10,625 nucleotides of DNA from JAZGDL01 sp036477795. GTDB lineage: Bacteria > Planctomycetota > Phycisphaerae > UBA1845. This document shows positions 1 to 6,169 of this stretch, piece after piece (within the stretch, counting starts at the first letter, position 1; the number at the start of each line of letters is the position of its first letter). The DNA lies in the NCBI GenBank assembly GCA_036477795.1, contig JAZGDL010000515.1, forward strand, positions 1 through 10,625, in the 5' to 3' direction. The position numbers and the translations under genes were made by a program. Under the pieces are notes generated by a model that saw only the letters and a program-made list of their open reading frames with translations, was not told the origin of the DNA and searched no databases.

Positions 1-404
1 AGGACGACATGGCGGACTCGGTGGAAGACATAGCCGCTCTGCTCACCATCAAGAACCTCATCCTGCCGGCGGTGCTTGTCGAAGCCACGTTCGAGTACCT
101 CGACAAGGTCGTTGAAGTCTGTCAGAAGAGCCTGGCCATCGCTGACTACCTGCCCACCCTGGTGGAGAGTGACATGGGTGGGGCGGAGGCCCAACATGCC
201 TTGAACCTGGTCAGCGCGGTCGAGAAGGGGGAGTGGGAGGCGGATCGCTTGCAGTACACGCTGTCGCAGATGCTCTTTGCCCTGGAAGATCAGATGAAGC
301 CAACGGATCTTTTCCTGTGGTTCCGCATTTTCGGCGAGCTCGGTCAACTCGCTAATTTTGCGGAAAAAACCGGCGACAGACTCCGGCGCATGCTGTCGAA
401 CTGA
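1..404 (+). CDS. DUF47 / PhoU-like phosphate transport accessory protein, C-terminal part
   Basis: The frame is open at the left edge (Asp-Asp before the Met at position 9), so this is the 3' part of a longer gene; the ATG at 9 is probably an internal Met. About 133 residues remain, against roughly 210-230 for the family. The visible part is helical and ends with a pattern typical of DUF47 (TIGR00153) proteins: EADRLQ, then LFALE, then a Pro-Thr-Asp, then GELGQLANFAEKTGDRLRRM. DUF47 proteins are cytoplasmic PhoU-like helical bundles usually encoded next to PiT phosphate permeases, where they are thought to assist or control the transporter. The PiT gene 117 nt downstream on the same strand fits, and the two are probably cotranscribed. 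The family call is secure; the exact biochemical role is not. Confidence 0.88.
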   Translation, partial: DDMADSVEDIAALLTIKNLILPAVLVEATFEYLDKVVEVCQKSLAIADYLPTLVESDMGGAEAQHALNLVSAVEKGEWEADRLQYTLSQMLFALEDQMKPTDLFLWFRIFGELGQLANFAEKTGDRLRRMLSN

Positions 405-424
405 TTCTTCCTGCTGATTGTTAA

Positions 425-464
425 GGCGCGAAGGTACACAGGCACGGAGGCACGAAGGCGCGAA
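425..464. repeat. Five-copy octamer tandem repeat (consensus GGCACGAA)
   Basis: Five consecutive 8-bp units lie between the DUF47 stop and the PiT start: GGCGCGAA, GGTACACA, GGCACGGA, GGCACGAA and GGCGCGAA. They begin 21 nt after the DUF47 stop codon and end 57 nt before the PiT start. No coding frame through them resembles a protein. The array is degenerate, as expected of an old simple-sequence expansion. Confidence 0.8.
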
Positions 465-521
465 GCGGCGGACGAGAACAATCCGCCATCGGCTTAGCTT
501 CTTCCCATCACGGCAGACACC

Positions 522-2108
522 ATGCTTGAGCTCGGCGCCATTGATGGTCCGTTTCAATTCGCCTGCCTGGCCATCGCCATCGGCCTGCTGCTCTGGGACA
601 CCGTGGAGGTCGGCCGGAACGACGCCGCCAACCTGGTCAACGCCGTCTTCGGGGCACGGGTCATGCAGCGTCGCAAGGCGATCGTGGTGGCGGGCGTGGC
701 CGTCGTCTGCGGCGCGGTCTTGAGCTCGGACGTCATCGACACCGCCCGCAAGGGCATCTTTGATCCCAACGGCCTTGCCGCCATGGACAACGCCCTCGAG
801 GCAGCCCTGGCCATTTACATCGCGGTGTACATCGTCGACACCGTGCTGCTGTACAGCTACTCGGCGTTCGGAATGCCCATCAGCACCACGGCATGTCTTG
901 TGTTCGAGTTGCTCGGGGCTGCCGTGGCCATCAACGTCTCAAGCGTGAACTGGGACAAGGCCGGCATGGTGGTCAGCGCCATCGTGTTTTCGATCGTGTT
1001 CTCCGGAATCGCGGCGTTTCTCATTCAACGAGCGGTTCGCGGGGCCATTCGCGACCGCACCGCCCAGTTGTCCACGCTCCTGCTCCACGGAGGATGGGTC
1101 GGCGGTGGACTGGCTGCGGGGCTGTGCTACTTCCTCATGCTCAAGGGCATGAAAAACGTAGGGTGGGTCAGGCAGCTCAACCACTGGCTGGATCAGTTCA
1201 ACGAAAAGGTGGAAGCGGACGTCGGCAATCTAATCATTGCCTTGATTCTGTGGGGCGGGTTCGCGATCCTGATTCATGTTCTGCTGATCATCTTTCGCAA
1301 GCGGGCAGCCAAGCTTCTATTTCCGGTGCTGGCGGTGCTGGGCATGATCGCGATGGGTTTCGCGTTCGGGCAGAACGACCTGGCCAACTGTGCGTCGCCC
1401 GGCCTGGCGGCCCTTACCTTGCTGGATAAGCAAAACGTTGAAATTGCGACCGAGGTGCCCATCGCGTGGTGGATGCTGCTGATTTGTGGATTGCTGTTGT
1501 TCGCCGGCATGACCACCAAGAACGCCGAACGCGTCACCAAGGCCGCGGTCTCGACGGGCAGCGCGGGCGACCACGTCGCCCTTTGGGCGCCGCGCTGGTG
1601 TGTCACGCTGGCCGGCAGAATGCTGAGATTCCGTGGTGATGCCCCGGCTCTCGCGCCGCGCCGGCGGTTTACCCCCGCCGGTAAAACCCTGCACTACGAC
1701 ACGCTTCGGGCCTGTGTGATCATGTCCGTCTCGGCAAGCGTGATTGCAACGGCCAGCAGCCTGGGACTTCCCGTGTCGACCACCTATGTGACCTTCGCAG
1801 CCGTCGTCACCACGGGGATGGCCGATCGCATTTTCCAGCGCGGTGATGCGGAGCTCAAGCTCGGTCGGGCCATCTGGGTGGTAAGCAGTTGGTTCATCTC
1901 GGCGGCCATAGCCGCCGTCGCCGCCGGTCTGGTGGCTACGGCAATTTACCGGTTGGAGGTGGTCGGCATTGCCGTATGCATCGCCGCCAATCTGACGGTT
2001 CGGACTCTGTTGAAAAGGCGCGCCGACAAACACGCCCGGCTCGTCGAAGAGGAAGCCTACGAACGCAGCCACCCGGATCGCTTCGCACTCGAAGACGAAA
2101 CCATGTAA
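522..2108 (+). CDS. pit: PiT-family inorganic phosphate permease
   Basis: A 528-residue polytopic inner-membrane protein of the PHO4/PiT family (PF01384), which takes up phosphate, usually as a metal-phosphate complex with protons (some relatives use sodium). The inverted duplication typical of the family is visible. The first half carries GRNDAANLVNA (residues 31-41) and GMPISTT (117-123). The second half carries GQNDLAN (283-289) and GLPVSTT (415-421). The paired Asn-Asp and Pro-x-Ser-Thr-Thr motifs form the substrate site in this family. A hydrophilic loop at about 332-395 separates the halves, and the C-terminus is a charged tail (about 495-528). The ATG at 522 is chosen because the first membrane segment follows directly (residues 11-25); no good Shine-Dalgarno is seen, so translation may depend on the DUF47 transcript. 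In its central loop the protein is rich in Arg and Ala. Confidence 0.93.
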   Translation: MLELGAIDGPFQFACLAIAIGLLLWDTVEVGRNDAANLVNAVFGARVMQRRKAIVVAGVAVVCGAVLSSDVIDTARKGIFDPNGLAAMDNALEAALAIYIAVYIVDTVLLYSYSAFGMPISTTACLVFELLGAAVAINVSSVNWDKAGMVVSAIVFSIVFSGIAAFLIQRAVRGAIRDRTAQLSTLLLHGGWVGGGLAAGLCYFLMLKGMKNVGWVRQLNHWLDQFNEKVEADVGNLIIALILWGGFAILIHVLLIIFRKRAAKLLFPVLAVLGMIAMGFAFGQNDLANCASPGLAALTLLDKQNVEIATEVPIAWWMLLICGLLLFAGMTTKNAERVTKAAVSTGSAGDHVALWAPRWCVTLAGRMLRFRGDAPALAPRRRFTPAGKTLHYDTLRACVIMSVSASVIATASSLGLPVSTTYVTFAAVVTTGMADRIFQRGDAELKLGRAIWVVSSWFISAAIAAVAAGLVATAIYRLEVVGIAVCIAANLTVRTLLKRRADKHARLVEEEAYERSHPDRFALEDETM

Positions 2109-2116
2109 ATCCAAAG

Positions 2117-2138
2117 CCCACGGATTCGAATCCGTGGG
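2117..2138. repeat. Palindrome family P, copy 1 (22-bp perfect palindrome)
   Basis: A perfect 22-bp palindrome with half-site CCCACGGATTC and a TTCGAA centre, starting 8 nt after the PiT stop codon. An identical 22-bp copy lies at 9023-9044 inside the 3' end of the kinase gene. As RNA it would form an 11-bp stem if opened at the centre. It could stop transcription after pit, but no T-run follows, so it is listed as a repeat. Confidence 0.9.
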
Positions 2139-2168
2139 ATGGCAACGCGTGGGATGGCAACCCGTGGG
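2134..2168. repeat. 15-bp tandem repeat growing from palindrome P
   Basis: The right arm of palindrome P runs straight into two direct copies of a 15-bp unit: GTGGGATGGCAACGC (2134-2148) and GTGGGATGGCAACCC (2149-2163), followed by a third partial GTGGG (2164-2168). The second copy of the palindrome (9023-9044) is followed by a related but rearranged GTGGGCTTGGCGGCAAC. The flank therefore seems to belong to the element. Confidence 0.75.
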
Positions 2169-2339
2169 TTCGTCGCAACAGCGTTGCATTCGTTATCGGA
2201 ACGGTCGCATGCGCCACCGAACCCAAACGGTAACCACCGTTCAAGTTGCGCACACTTACTGGACGGTGCCATAAGGTTGCACTGTGTCCTCATGTTTCAA
2301 AAAACCTCCTCTTGGTGTTGATCTATATCATCGTTTTGC
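2169..2339. other. Noncoding gap between pit and the regulator gene
   Basis: No plausible gene is seen in the 301-nt gap 2109-2409. Apart from palindrome P and its tandem units, it holds two small hairpins: GCAAC-AGC-GTTGC at 2175-2187 and AACGGT-AACC-ACCGTT at 2226-2241. Neither is followed by a T-run, so neither is a convincing intrinsic terminator. The stretch 2290-2340 is more AT-rich than its surroundings and leads into the candidate promoter of the regulator gene. Confidence 0.6.
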
Positions 2340-2367
2340 TTGACCCATGGGATGTCATGGTGATACT
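2340..2367 (+). promoter_or_regulatory. Candidate sigma-70-type promoter of the response regulator gene
   Basis: TTGACC (2340-2345, 5 of 6 to the -35 consensus) and GATACT (2362-2367, 4 of 6 to the -10 consensus) are separated by 16 nt. The spacer contains an inverted repeat, CCATG (2345-2349) and CATGG (2356-2360), that could be an operator. The predicted transcript would start near 2374, about 36 nt before the GTG start. No sigma-54 type -24/-12 site is seen here. Confidence 0.4.
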
Positions 2368-2397
2368 TGAGTAGGGCGAGATTCATCACTCTTTGCC

Positions 2398-2402
2398 GGA
2401 GG
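2398..2402 (+). promoter_or_regulatory. Ribosome binding site fixing the GTG start of the regulator
   Basis: GGAGG lies 7 nt upstream of the GTG at 2410. It is the strongest Shine-Dalgarno among the plus-strand genes here and supports the GTG over the ATGs further in. The first beta strand of the receiver (RIYVVDDD) begins at residue 7, which also agrees. Confidence 0.75.
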
Positions 2403-2409
2403 AACGAAG

Positions 2410-3852
2410 GTGGCAGAATGTCGTGGCAGGATTTACGTCGTTGACGACGATCCCGTTATTCTCGATTCCATGACGCAGTTGTTGAGGGCGGAAAGGTATC
2501 AGGTTGACCACGGGGCATCTTTCAACGTCGCGGTTCAGGCGCTGGCTGGCCAGCAGTATGATCTGGTCATCTCCGATATTAACATGCCGGACGCCGACGG
2601 GTTCGAGTTGCTCCGCGTGTTGAAAGCACGGTATCCGAGTGTGATGGTGATCATGATCACCGGCTACGGGACCATCGAAAGCGCGGTGGAAGCGATCCGC
2701 ATGGGGGCCTACGACTATCTCACCAAGCCCATTGTCGATGACCAGCTCCGCCTCGTGGTCCAACGGGCCATGGAGCAGTGCTCGCTCGTGCGTGGGTGCC
2801 GATGGGACAGGCTTTCCAGCCTGTCATCTGACCGGCTGGAAAGCCGGTCCCACAGCCGGCTGGAGGAGCGCTTCGGCCTTGATAACGTGATCGGCCACGA
2901 CTACAAGATGTTGCGCGTATTCGATCTGGTCGAAGCGGTGTCGGATTCCGCTGTCAACGTGCTAATCGAAGGCGAATCGGGGACCGGCAAGTCGCAGATC
3001 GCCCGTGTGATTCATCATCGCAGCCGGCGCCGCGACGGACCGTTCGTTGAAGTGAGCTGCGGGGCCATACCCGAGGCTCTTCTGGAAAGCGAGCTGTTCG
3101 GGCACGTTCGGGGATCGTTTACCGGTGCGGTCTCGGACAAGCCGGGCAAATTCAAGGTCGCCGACGGCGGCACGCTGTTTCTGGACGAGATCGCCGCTGC
3201 CTCGCCGGCACTACAGATAAAGCTTCTGCGCGTGCTGCAGGAGCGCGAGTTCGAGCCCATCGGTAGTAACAAGACAGAGAAGGTCGACGTCCGCATGATC
3301 ATGGCCACCAATGTGGAACTTGAGAACGAGGTGGCCGCCGGGCGGTTCCGGCAGGATTTGTTTTACCGCATCAACGTGGTCAACATCGTACTGCCGACAC
3401 TGTCGGAGCGTATCGGTGACATCCCGCTGCTGGCGGAGAAATTCCTGCGACGTTGCTGCGAACGGGCCAACAAGCAGGTCCTGGGGCTCACCGGCGAAGC
3501 CATGAAGTATTTGCAGCGGCATCGATGGCCGGGCAATGTGCGCGAACTTGAAAACGTCGTCGAGCGCGCCGTTGTGCTGGTGAAAGGTCGGCATATCGAC
3601 GTCGACGACCTGCCCCCCAAACTGGTGGAAGCGTGTGAAGTCTCGCCAAAGACCATGCACAGCCCTCCGACGTCGCTGAAAGCGGCGCTGGAGGAGCCGG
3701 AGCGGCGGGTGATCGAGGCCGCCCTGCGTTGCAACGACTGGTGCCGCCAGGCTACCGCTGCCCAGCTCGAGATCAATCGCACCACGCTTTACAAGAAGAT
3801 GAAGCGTTACAGGCTGGTCGCCGACCCGGCTGCACGCACCGTCCGAACCTGA
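2410..3852 (+). CDS. NtrC-family sigma-54-dependent response regulator
   Basis: A 480-residue cytoplasmic regulator with three domains. The receiver (about 7-121) has the acidic cluster D12-D14, phospho-acceptor D56 in SDINMP, T84 and K106. The AAA+ sigma-54 interaction domain (about 158-395) has Walker A GESGTGKS (188-195), the loop GSFTGA (235-240, a Ser form of the usual GAFTGA that contacts sigma-54) and Walker B LFLDEI with D259/E260. A Fis-type HTH sits near 430-470 (INRTTLYKKMKRY). All key residues are present, so it should use phosphorylation and ATP hydrolysis to open sigma-54 promoters. No histidine kinase gene is next to it, so its partner and targets are unknown. Oddity: residues 132-149 in the interdomain linker (WDRLSSLSSDRLESRSHS) are encoded by a palindromic repeat element that also occurs just after the stop codon. 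Confidence 0.95.
   Translation: MAECRGRIYVVDDDPVILDSMTQLLRAERYQVDHGASFNVAVQALAGQQYDLVISDINMPDADGFELLRVLKARYPSVMVIMITGYGTIESAVEAIRMGAYDYLTKPIVDDQLRLVVQRAMEQCSLVRGCRWDRLSSLSSDRLESRSHSRLEERFGLDNVIGHDYKMLRVFDLVEAVSDSAVNVLIEGESGTGKSQIARVIHHRSRRRDGPFVEVSCGAIPEALLESELFGHVRGSFTGAVSDKPGKFKVADGGTLFLDEIAAASPALQIKLLRVLQEREFEPIGSNKTEKVDVRMIMATNVELENEVAAGRFRQDLFYRINVVNIVLPTLSERIGDIPLLAEKFLRRCCERANKQVLGLTGEAMKYLQRHRWPGNVRELENVVERAVVLVKGRHIDVDDLPPKLVEACEVSPKTMHSPPTSLKAALEEPERRVIEAALRCNDWCRQATAAQLEINRTTLYKKMKRYRLVADPAARTVRT
2803..2855. repeat. Palindrome family S, full two-hairpin element inside the regulator gene
   Basis: Two hairpins face each other. The first has arms GACAGGCT (2806-2813) and AGCCTGTC (2818-2825) with loop TTCC. 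The second has arms GACCGGCT (2830-2837) and AGCCGGTC (2842-2849) with loop GGAA. The outer ends TGGGA (2803-2807) and TCCCA (2848-2852) are also complementary. The two halves are inverted copies that differ by one paired change (A-T against C-G), so both stems stay perfect. The element is read in frame without a stop. Confidence 0.9.
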
Positions 3853-3868
3853 GAGGCCGTAACAGATC

Positions 3869-3902
3869 CTGTGGGACCGGCTTTCCAGCCGGTCAAATGA
3901 CA
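3869..3902. repeat. Palindrome family S, partial copy after the regulator stop codon
   Basis: Starting 17 nt after the regulator stop, this sequence matches the reverse complement of 2822-2855 over 34 nt with one mismatch; the first 27 nt (3869-3895) are identical. It has one complete hairpin (arms GACCGGCT and AGCCGGTC, loop TTCC) and then loses similarity within the start of the second. It may act as a transcript-end hairpin, although no T-run follows. Confidence 0.9.
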
Positions 3903-3909
3903 CAGAAGA

Positions 3910-3930
3910 TAGGGCCAGCCGTGCGGACCA
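3910..3930. repeat. Palindrome family A, decayed copy
   Basis: The sequence matches family A (see 3971-3993) but the left arm carries substitutions (GGCCAGC instead of GGTCCGC), while the right arm GCGGACC is intact. It is the only copy in the window whose stem is broken. Confidence 0.7.
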
Positions 3931-3933
3931 TTA

Positions 3934-3960
3934 GGTGCGAGAAAGGATTCTCGCACCAGC
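3934..3960. repeat. Palindrome family B, left copy
   Basis: A perfect 10-bp stem (arm GGTGCGAGAA at 3934-3943, loop AGGA, complementary arm 3948-3957) followed by AGC. The whole 27 nt is identical to 6121-6147, in the same orientation, on the other side of the clc gene. Confidence 0.92.
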
Positions 3961-3970
3961 GATCTGAAAT

Positions 3971-3993
3971 GTAGGGTCCGCCGTGCGGACCAC
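3971..3993. repeat. Palindrome family A, left copy downstream of clc
   Basis: A 7-bp stem (GGTCCGC at 3975-3981, loop CGT, GCGGACC at 3985-3991) framed by GTAG and AC. The 23 nt are identical to the reverse complement of 6014-6036, and 3972-3994 is identical to 5950-5972. It lies 12 nt beyond the clc stop codon and could form a hairpin at the end of the clc transcript. Confidence 0.92.
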
Positions 3994-4005
3994 CATCATG
4001 CTCGG

Positions 4006-5832
4006 TTATCCCGATTGGCTCTCGAGTTCCTGCTGATATCGGCTCATGAGCGCCTGCCTGGTAATCAGGGCGTCCACGTGGGTGGCGTCTTCGGCGTTGA
4101 CCAGGGGAAGCGACTGGACGCTGCTGCGGGCGAACGCGTCCAGCACATTGTCAAGCGTTGTGAAAGGGCTGACCGTGGGCACGCCTTCTCGGAGCAGCTC
4201 GGAAACCACCAGCAGGGGCACGGCGTCCGGTTGCAGGAGGGCGGTGCGTATGTCCTCTGCCACCACCAACCCCTGATATACGCCCTGTTCGTCAACCACC
4301 ACGAAATCTCCGGTTTCGTTCTCCACAGCCAGTTCAATCAGCTTCTGCAATGGATCCTCCGGGTGCACGTATACAGCCCGGGCGCCGCGCACCTGATCGG
4401 CGGTGATACGTTTGAGGATGGTCAGGTCGGCCAGCGTGCCCATTCGCACACCGCGGCGGCGGAGCTTGAGCGTGTAGATGCTGTCGCGACACAGTTTCTG
4501 GGCGCAAAAGGTGGCCACGATAGCGGCGAACATGATGGGAAGGATCACCTTGGGCTCTCGCGTGATTTCATAGAGTATGACGATGGCGGTGAGCGGCGCG
4601 TGAGTGGTGCCGGCCACGACGGCGGCCATGCCCACCAGTGCGTAGGCGCTGACGCTGGTGTCGTTGACTATGCCGAGATGGTTGAGCAGCAGCCCGTACG
4701 CCCCTCCGACGGTGGCCCCCATAAAGAGCGACGGGGCGAAAATGCCGCCGGAACCGCCGCTGCCCAGTGTTAGACAGGTGGCGACGATCTTCATCAGGCA
4801 CAACAAGAGCAGCAAAGGCATCCCCAACTGGAAGACGGCGCTGCCGTCGATGGCCTGTTCGATGAGGGGATAACCGTTTCCGAAAAACGGCGGCATCTGC
4901 TGGCTGAATGTGTGAGACAGGCTTACGAAGGTGACGCCCAGGACGCCGAGCCCCAGTGCTCCGATCGCCGGCTTGAGGTATTCCGGGCAGGCGACCTTGT
5001 CGGCCAGGTCCTCGGTGGCGTACAGCGCCCGAATGAAGCCGGTGGCTACCAGGGCACAGACAAGCCCCAATACCAGGTAAAATGGCAGCTCCAGCCCGTT
5101 GAAAACATACTGCGCGTCATGTTGGACCTTGAAGATGGCCACGTCCCCCTCGCCCACCATCCCGTGCATGACTGAACAACTGATGACGCTGGCGAAAACC
5201 ACCGGGCTGAAGGTACGCAGGGAGAAGTCCTTAAGGAATATCTCCAGGGCGAACAGCACCCCGGCGATGGGGGCGTTGAAGATGGCGGATATTCCCGCGG
5301 CGGCCCCGCAGGCGACCAGCACACTCATGCTCTGCCGATGAAGTCGGAGCATTTGCCCGAAACCGCTGCCTACTGCGGCGCCGATCTGAACGATGGGGCC
5401 CTCCGTGCCCGCTGAGCCCCCCGAGCCGATGGTCAGGGCACTGGCCACCGACTTAGCCAACGCCACCCGCCGCCTGACGACGGCCCCGTGACGAAGAATG
5501 GCGTCCATGACCTCGGGAACACCGTGCCCCTTCGCTTCACGGGCAAATCGGGTCGTTATAAAACCGGTGAGCAGGGCCCCCACCACCGGCAGAAGAACGA
5601 GCATCAGCGATCGACCGTTGAAAAGGCTGCCTTCGGCGCGGTACGCCGAATGGGTGGCCCACTCGATCAGTTCGTAGAACAGATAGGCCCCCAGCCCGGT
5701 AGCTGCTCCGATCAGAATGGAAAGCAGGATCAGGAGATACTCTTCCCCGAATCCGGCTTTGGCGAGTAAGTCGACAAACCTGACGCGCAGATGTCGCCCG
5801 CGTCTGAAAGATTGCTTTAGAGCTTGGAACAC
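4006..5832 (-). CDS. ClC-family chloride channel or transporter with C-terminal CBS pair
   Basis: A 608-residue inner-membrane protein; ClC proteins act as dimers moving chloride or similar anions, either as channels or in exchange for protons. The membrane part covers about 30-445 and carries the family motifs GHGVPEV (102-108), GSGGSAGTEGP with the gating Glu at E144, and GIFAP with F365 (363-367), plus Y453 in SIYTLKL for the central anion site. Two CBS domains follow at about 475-600. Two positions differ from E. coli ClcA: the selectivity Ser is His103, and the inner proton Glu (E203 there) aligns with Ile in the FALEIF motif. Mode of transport is therefore open. The start is a GTG at 5832, the only usual start codon before the upstream in-frame stop; an AGGA lies 16 nt upstream. 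It is the only minus-strand gene in the left 9.5 kb and is bracketed by shared repeats. Confidence 0.93.
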   Translation of the reverse strand: MFQALKQSFRRGRHLRVRFVDLLAKAGFGEEYLLILLSILIGAATGLGAYLFYELIEWATHSAYRAEGSLFNGRSLMLVLLPVVGALLTGFITTRFAREAKGHGVPEVMDAILRHGAVVRRRVALAKSVASALTIGSGGSAGTEGPIVQIGAAVGSGFGQMLRLHRQSMSVLVACGAAAGISAIFNAPIAGVLFALEIFLKDFSLRTFSPVVFASVISCSVMHGMVGEGDVAIFKVQHDAQYVFNGLELPFYLVLGLVCALVATGFIRALYATEDLADKVACPEYLKPAIGALGLGVLGVTFVSLSHTFSQQMPPFFGNGYPLIEQAIDGSAVFQLGMPLLLLLCLMKIVATCLTLGSGGSGGIFAPSLFMGATVGGAYGLLLNHLGIVNDTSVSAYALVGMAAVVAGTTHAPLTAIVILYEITREPKVILPIMFAAIVATFCAQKLCRDSIYTLKLRRRGVRMGTLADLTILKRITADQVRGARAVYVHPEDPLQKLIELAVENETGDFVVVDEQGVYQGLVVAEDIRTALLQPDAVPLLVVSELLREGVPTVSPFTTLDNVLDAFARSSVQSLPLVNAEDATHVDALITRQALMSRYQQELESQSG

Positions 5833-5862
5833 GTGCTGCCGCTTTTTGTCCTTCGATCGAAT

Positions 5863-5891
5863 CTTGTAGCGTCAGATCGAAAGGGTAGCAA
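5863..5891 (-). promoter_or_regulatory. Candidate promoter of the clc gene
   Basis: On the minus strand, TTGCTA (top-strand 5886-5891) and TACAAG (top-strand 5863-5868) are spaced by 17 nt. Each matches 4 of 6 consensus bases. Transcription would start near 5856, leaving a leader of about 25 nt that includes the AGGA. This is a modest match. Confidence 0.35.
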
Positions 5892-5923
5892 CCGGGAGGC
5901 CGCCGGTTGGAACGTGTTTAGCG

Positions 5924-5944
5924 CTACAGCGCAAAGCAGGCGGA
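5924..5944. repeat. 21-bp direct repeat D, left copy
   Basis: This stretch (CTACAGCG, then C, then AAAGCAGGCGGA) recurs at 6149-6169 with a single C-to-T change. Both copies lie directly beside A or B palindromes, so the sequence looks like a joining segment of a composite element. Confidence 0.85.
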
Positions 5945-5949
5945 ATGTA

Positions 5950-5972
5950 TAGGGTCCGCCGTGCGGACCACC
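5950..5972. repeat. Palindrome family A, direct copy upstream of clc
   Basis: Identical over 23 nt to 3972-3994 in the same orientation, with a perfect 7-bp stem. An inverted copy follows 41 nt later at 6014-6036, so the pair could also form one large stem. Confidence 0.92.
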
Positions 5973-6013
5973 CCACGCAGACCACCCCGTGGCCGCCCAC
6001 CAATCTCGTGTTC

Positions 6014-6036
6014 GTGGTCCGCACGGCGGACCCTAC
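6014..6036. repeat. Palindrome family A, inverted copy
   Basis: The reverse complement of 3971-3993 over 23 nt without mismatch. Together with the copy at 5950-5972 it makes an inverted pair with a 41-nt spacer. Confidence 0.92.
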
Positions 6037-6058
6037 GCGTCTGGACCGACCCAACGCT

Positions 6059-6082
6059 GGACCGAGAATCCCTTCTCGGTCC
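6059..6082. repeat. Palindrome family C (variant of B)
   Basis: A perfect 10-bp stem with arm GGACCGAGAA and loop TCCC. It is the reverse-complement form of family B (GGTGCGAGAA, loop TCCT) with two base pairs changed. Both are changed on both arms, so pairing is kept. Confidence 0.88.
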
Positions 6083-6120
6083 CCGCTCTTGGGGGGCCAC
6101 AGGAAGGGATTCACGCGGCG

Positions 6121-6147
6121 GGTGCGAGAAAGGATTCTCGCACCAGC
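6121..6147. repeat. Palindrome family B, right copy
   Basis: Identical over 27 nt to 3934-3960 and in the same orientation, 2,187 nt away. It is followed at once by direct repeat D (6149-6169). Confidence 0.92.
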
Positions 6148-6148
6148 A

Positions 6149-6169
6149 CTACAGCGTAAAGCAGGCGGA
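6149..6169. repeat. 21-bp direct repeat D, right copy
   Basis: Matches 5924-5944 with one mismatch (T at 6157 instead of C). It starts 2 nt after the B palindrome. Confidence 0.85.

Noticed and set aside
2117..2138. tRNA T-arm-like sequence (GGATTCGAATCC) in palindrome P, also at 9023-9044
   Set aside because: The T-loop register is off by one base, and no acceptor, D or anticodon arms are found around either copy.
1317..2189. Minus-strand open frame of 290 codons over the end of pit
   Set aside because: Opposite a well-supported PiT permease, rich in His, Arg and Gly without hydrophobic core pattern; a shadow of codon bias.
4015..4773. Plus-strand open frame of 252 codons opposite clc
   Set aside because: Antisense to a gene with clear ClC and CBS motifs; composition (His, Gly, Gln rich) is typical of a shadow frame.
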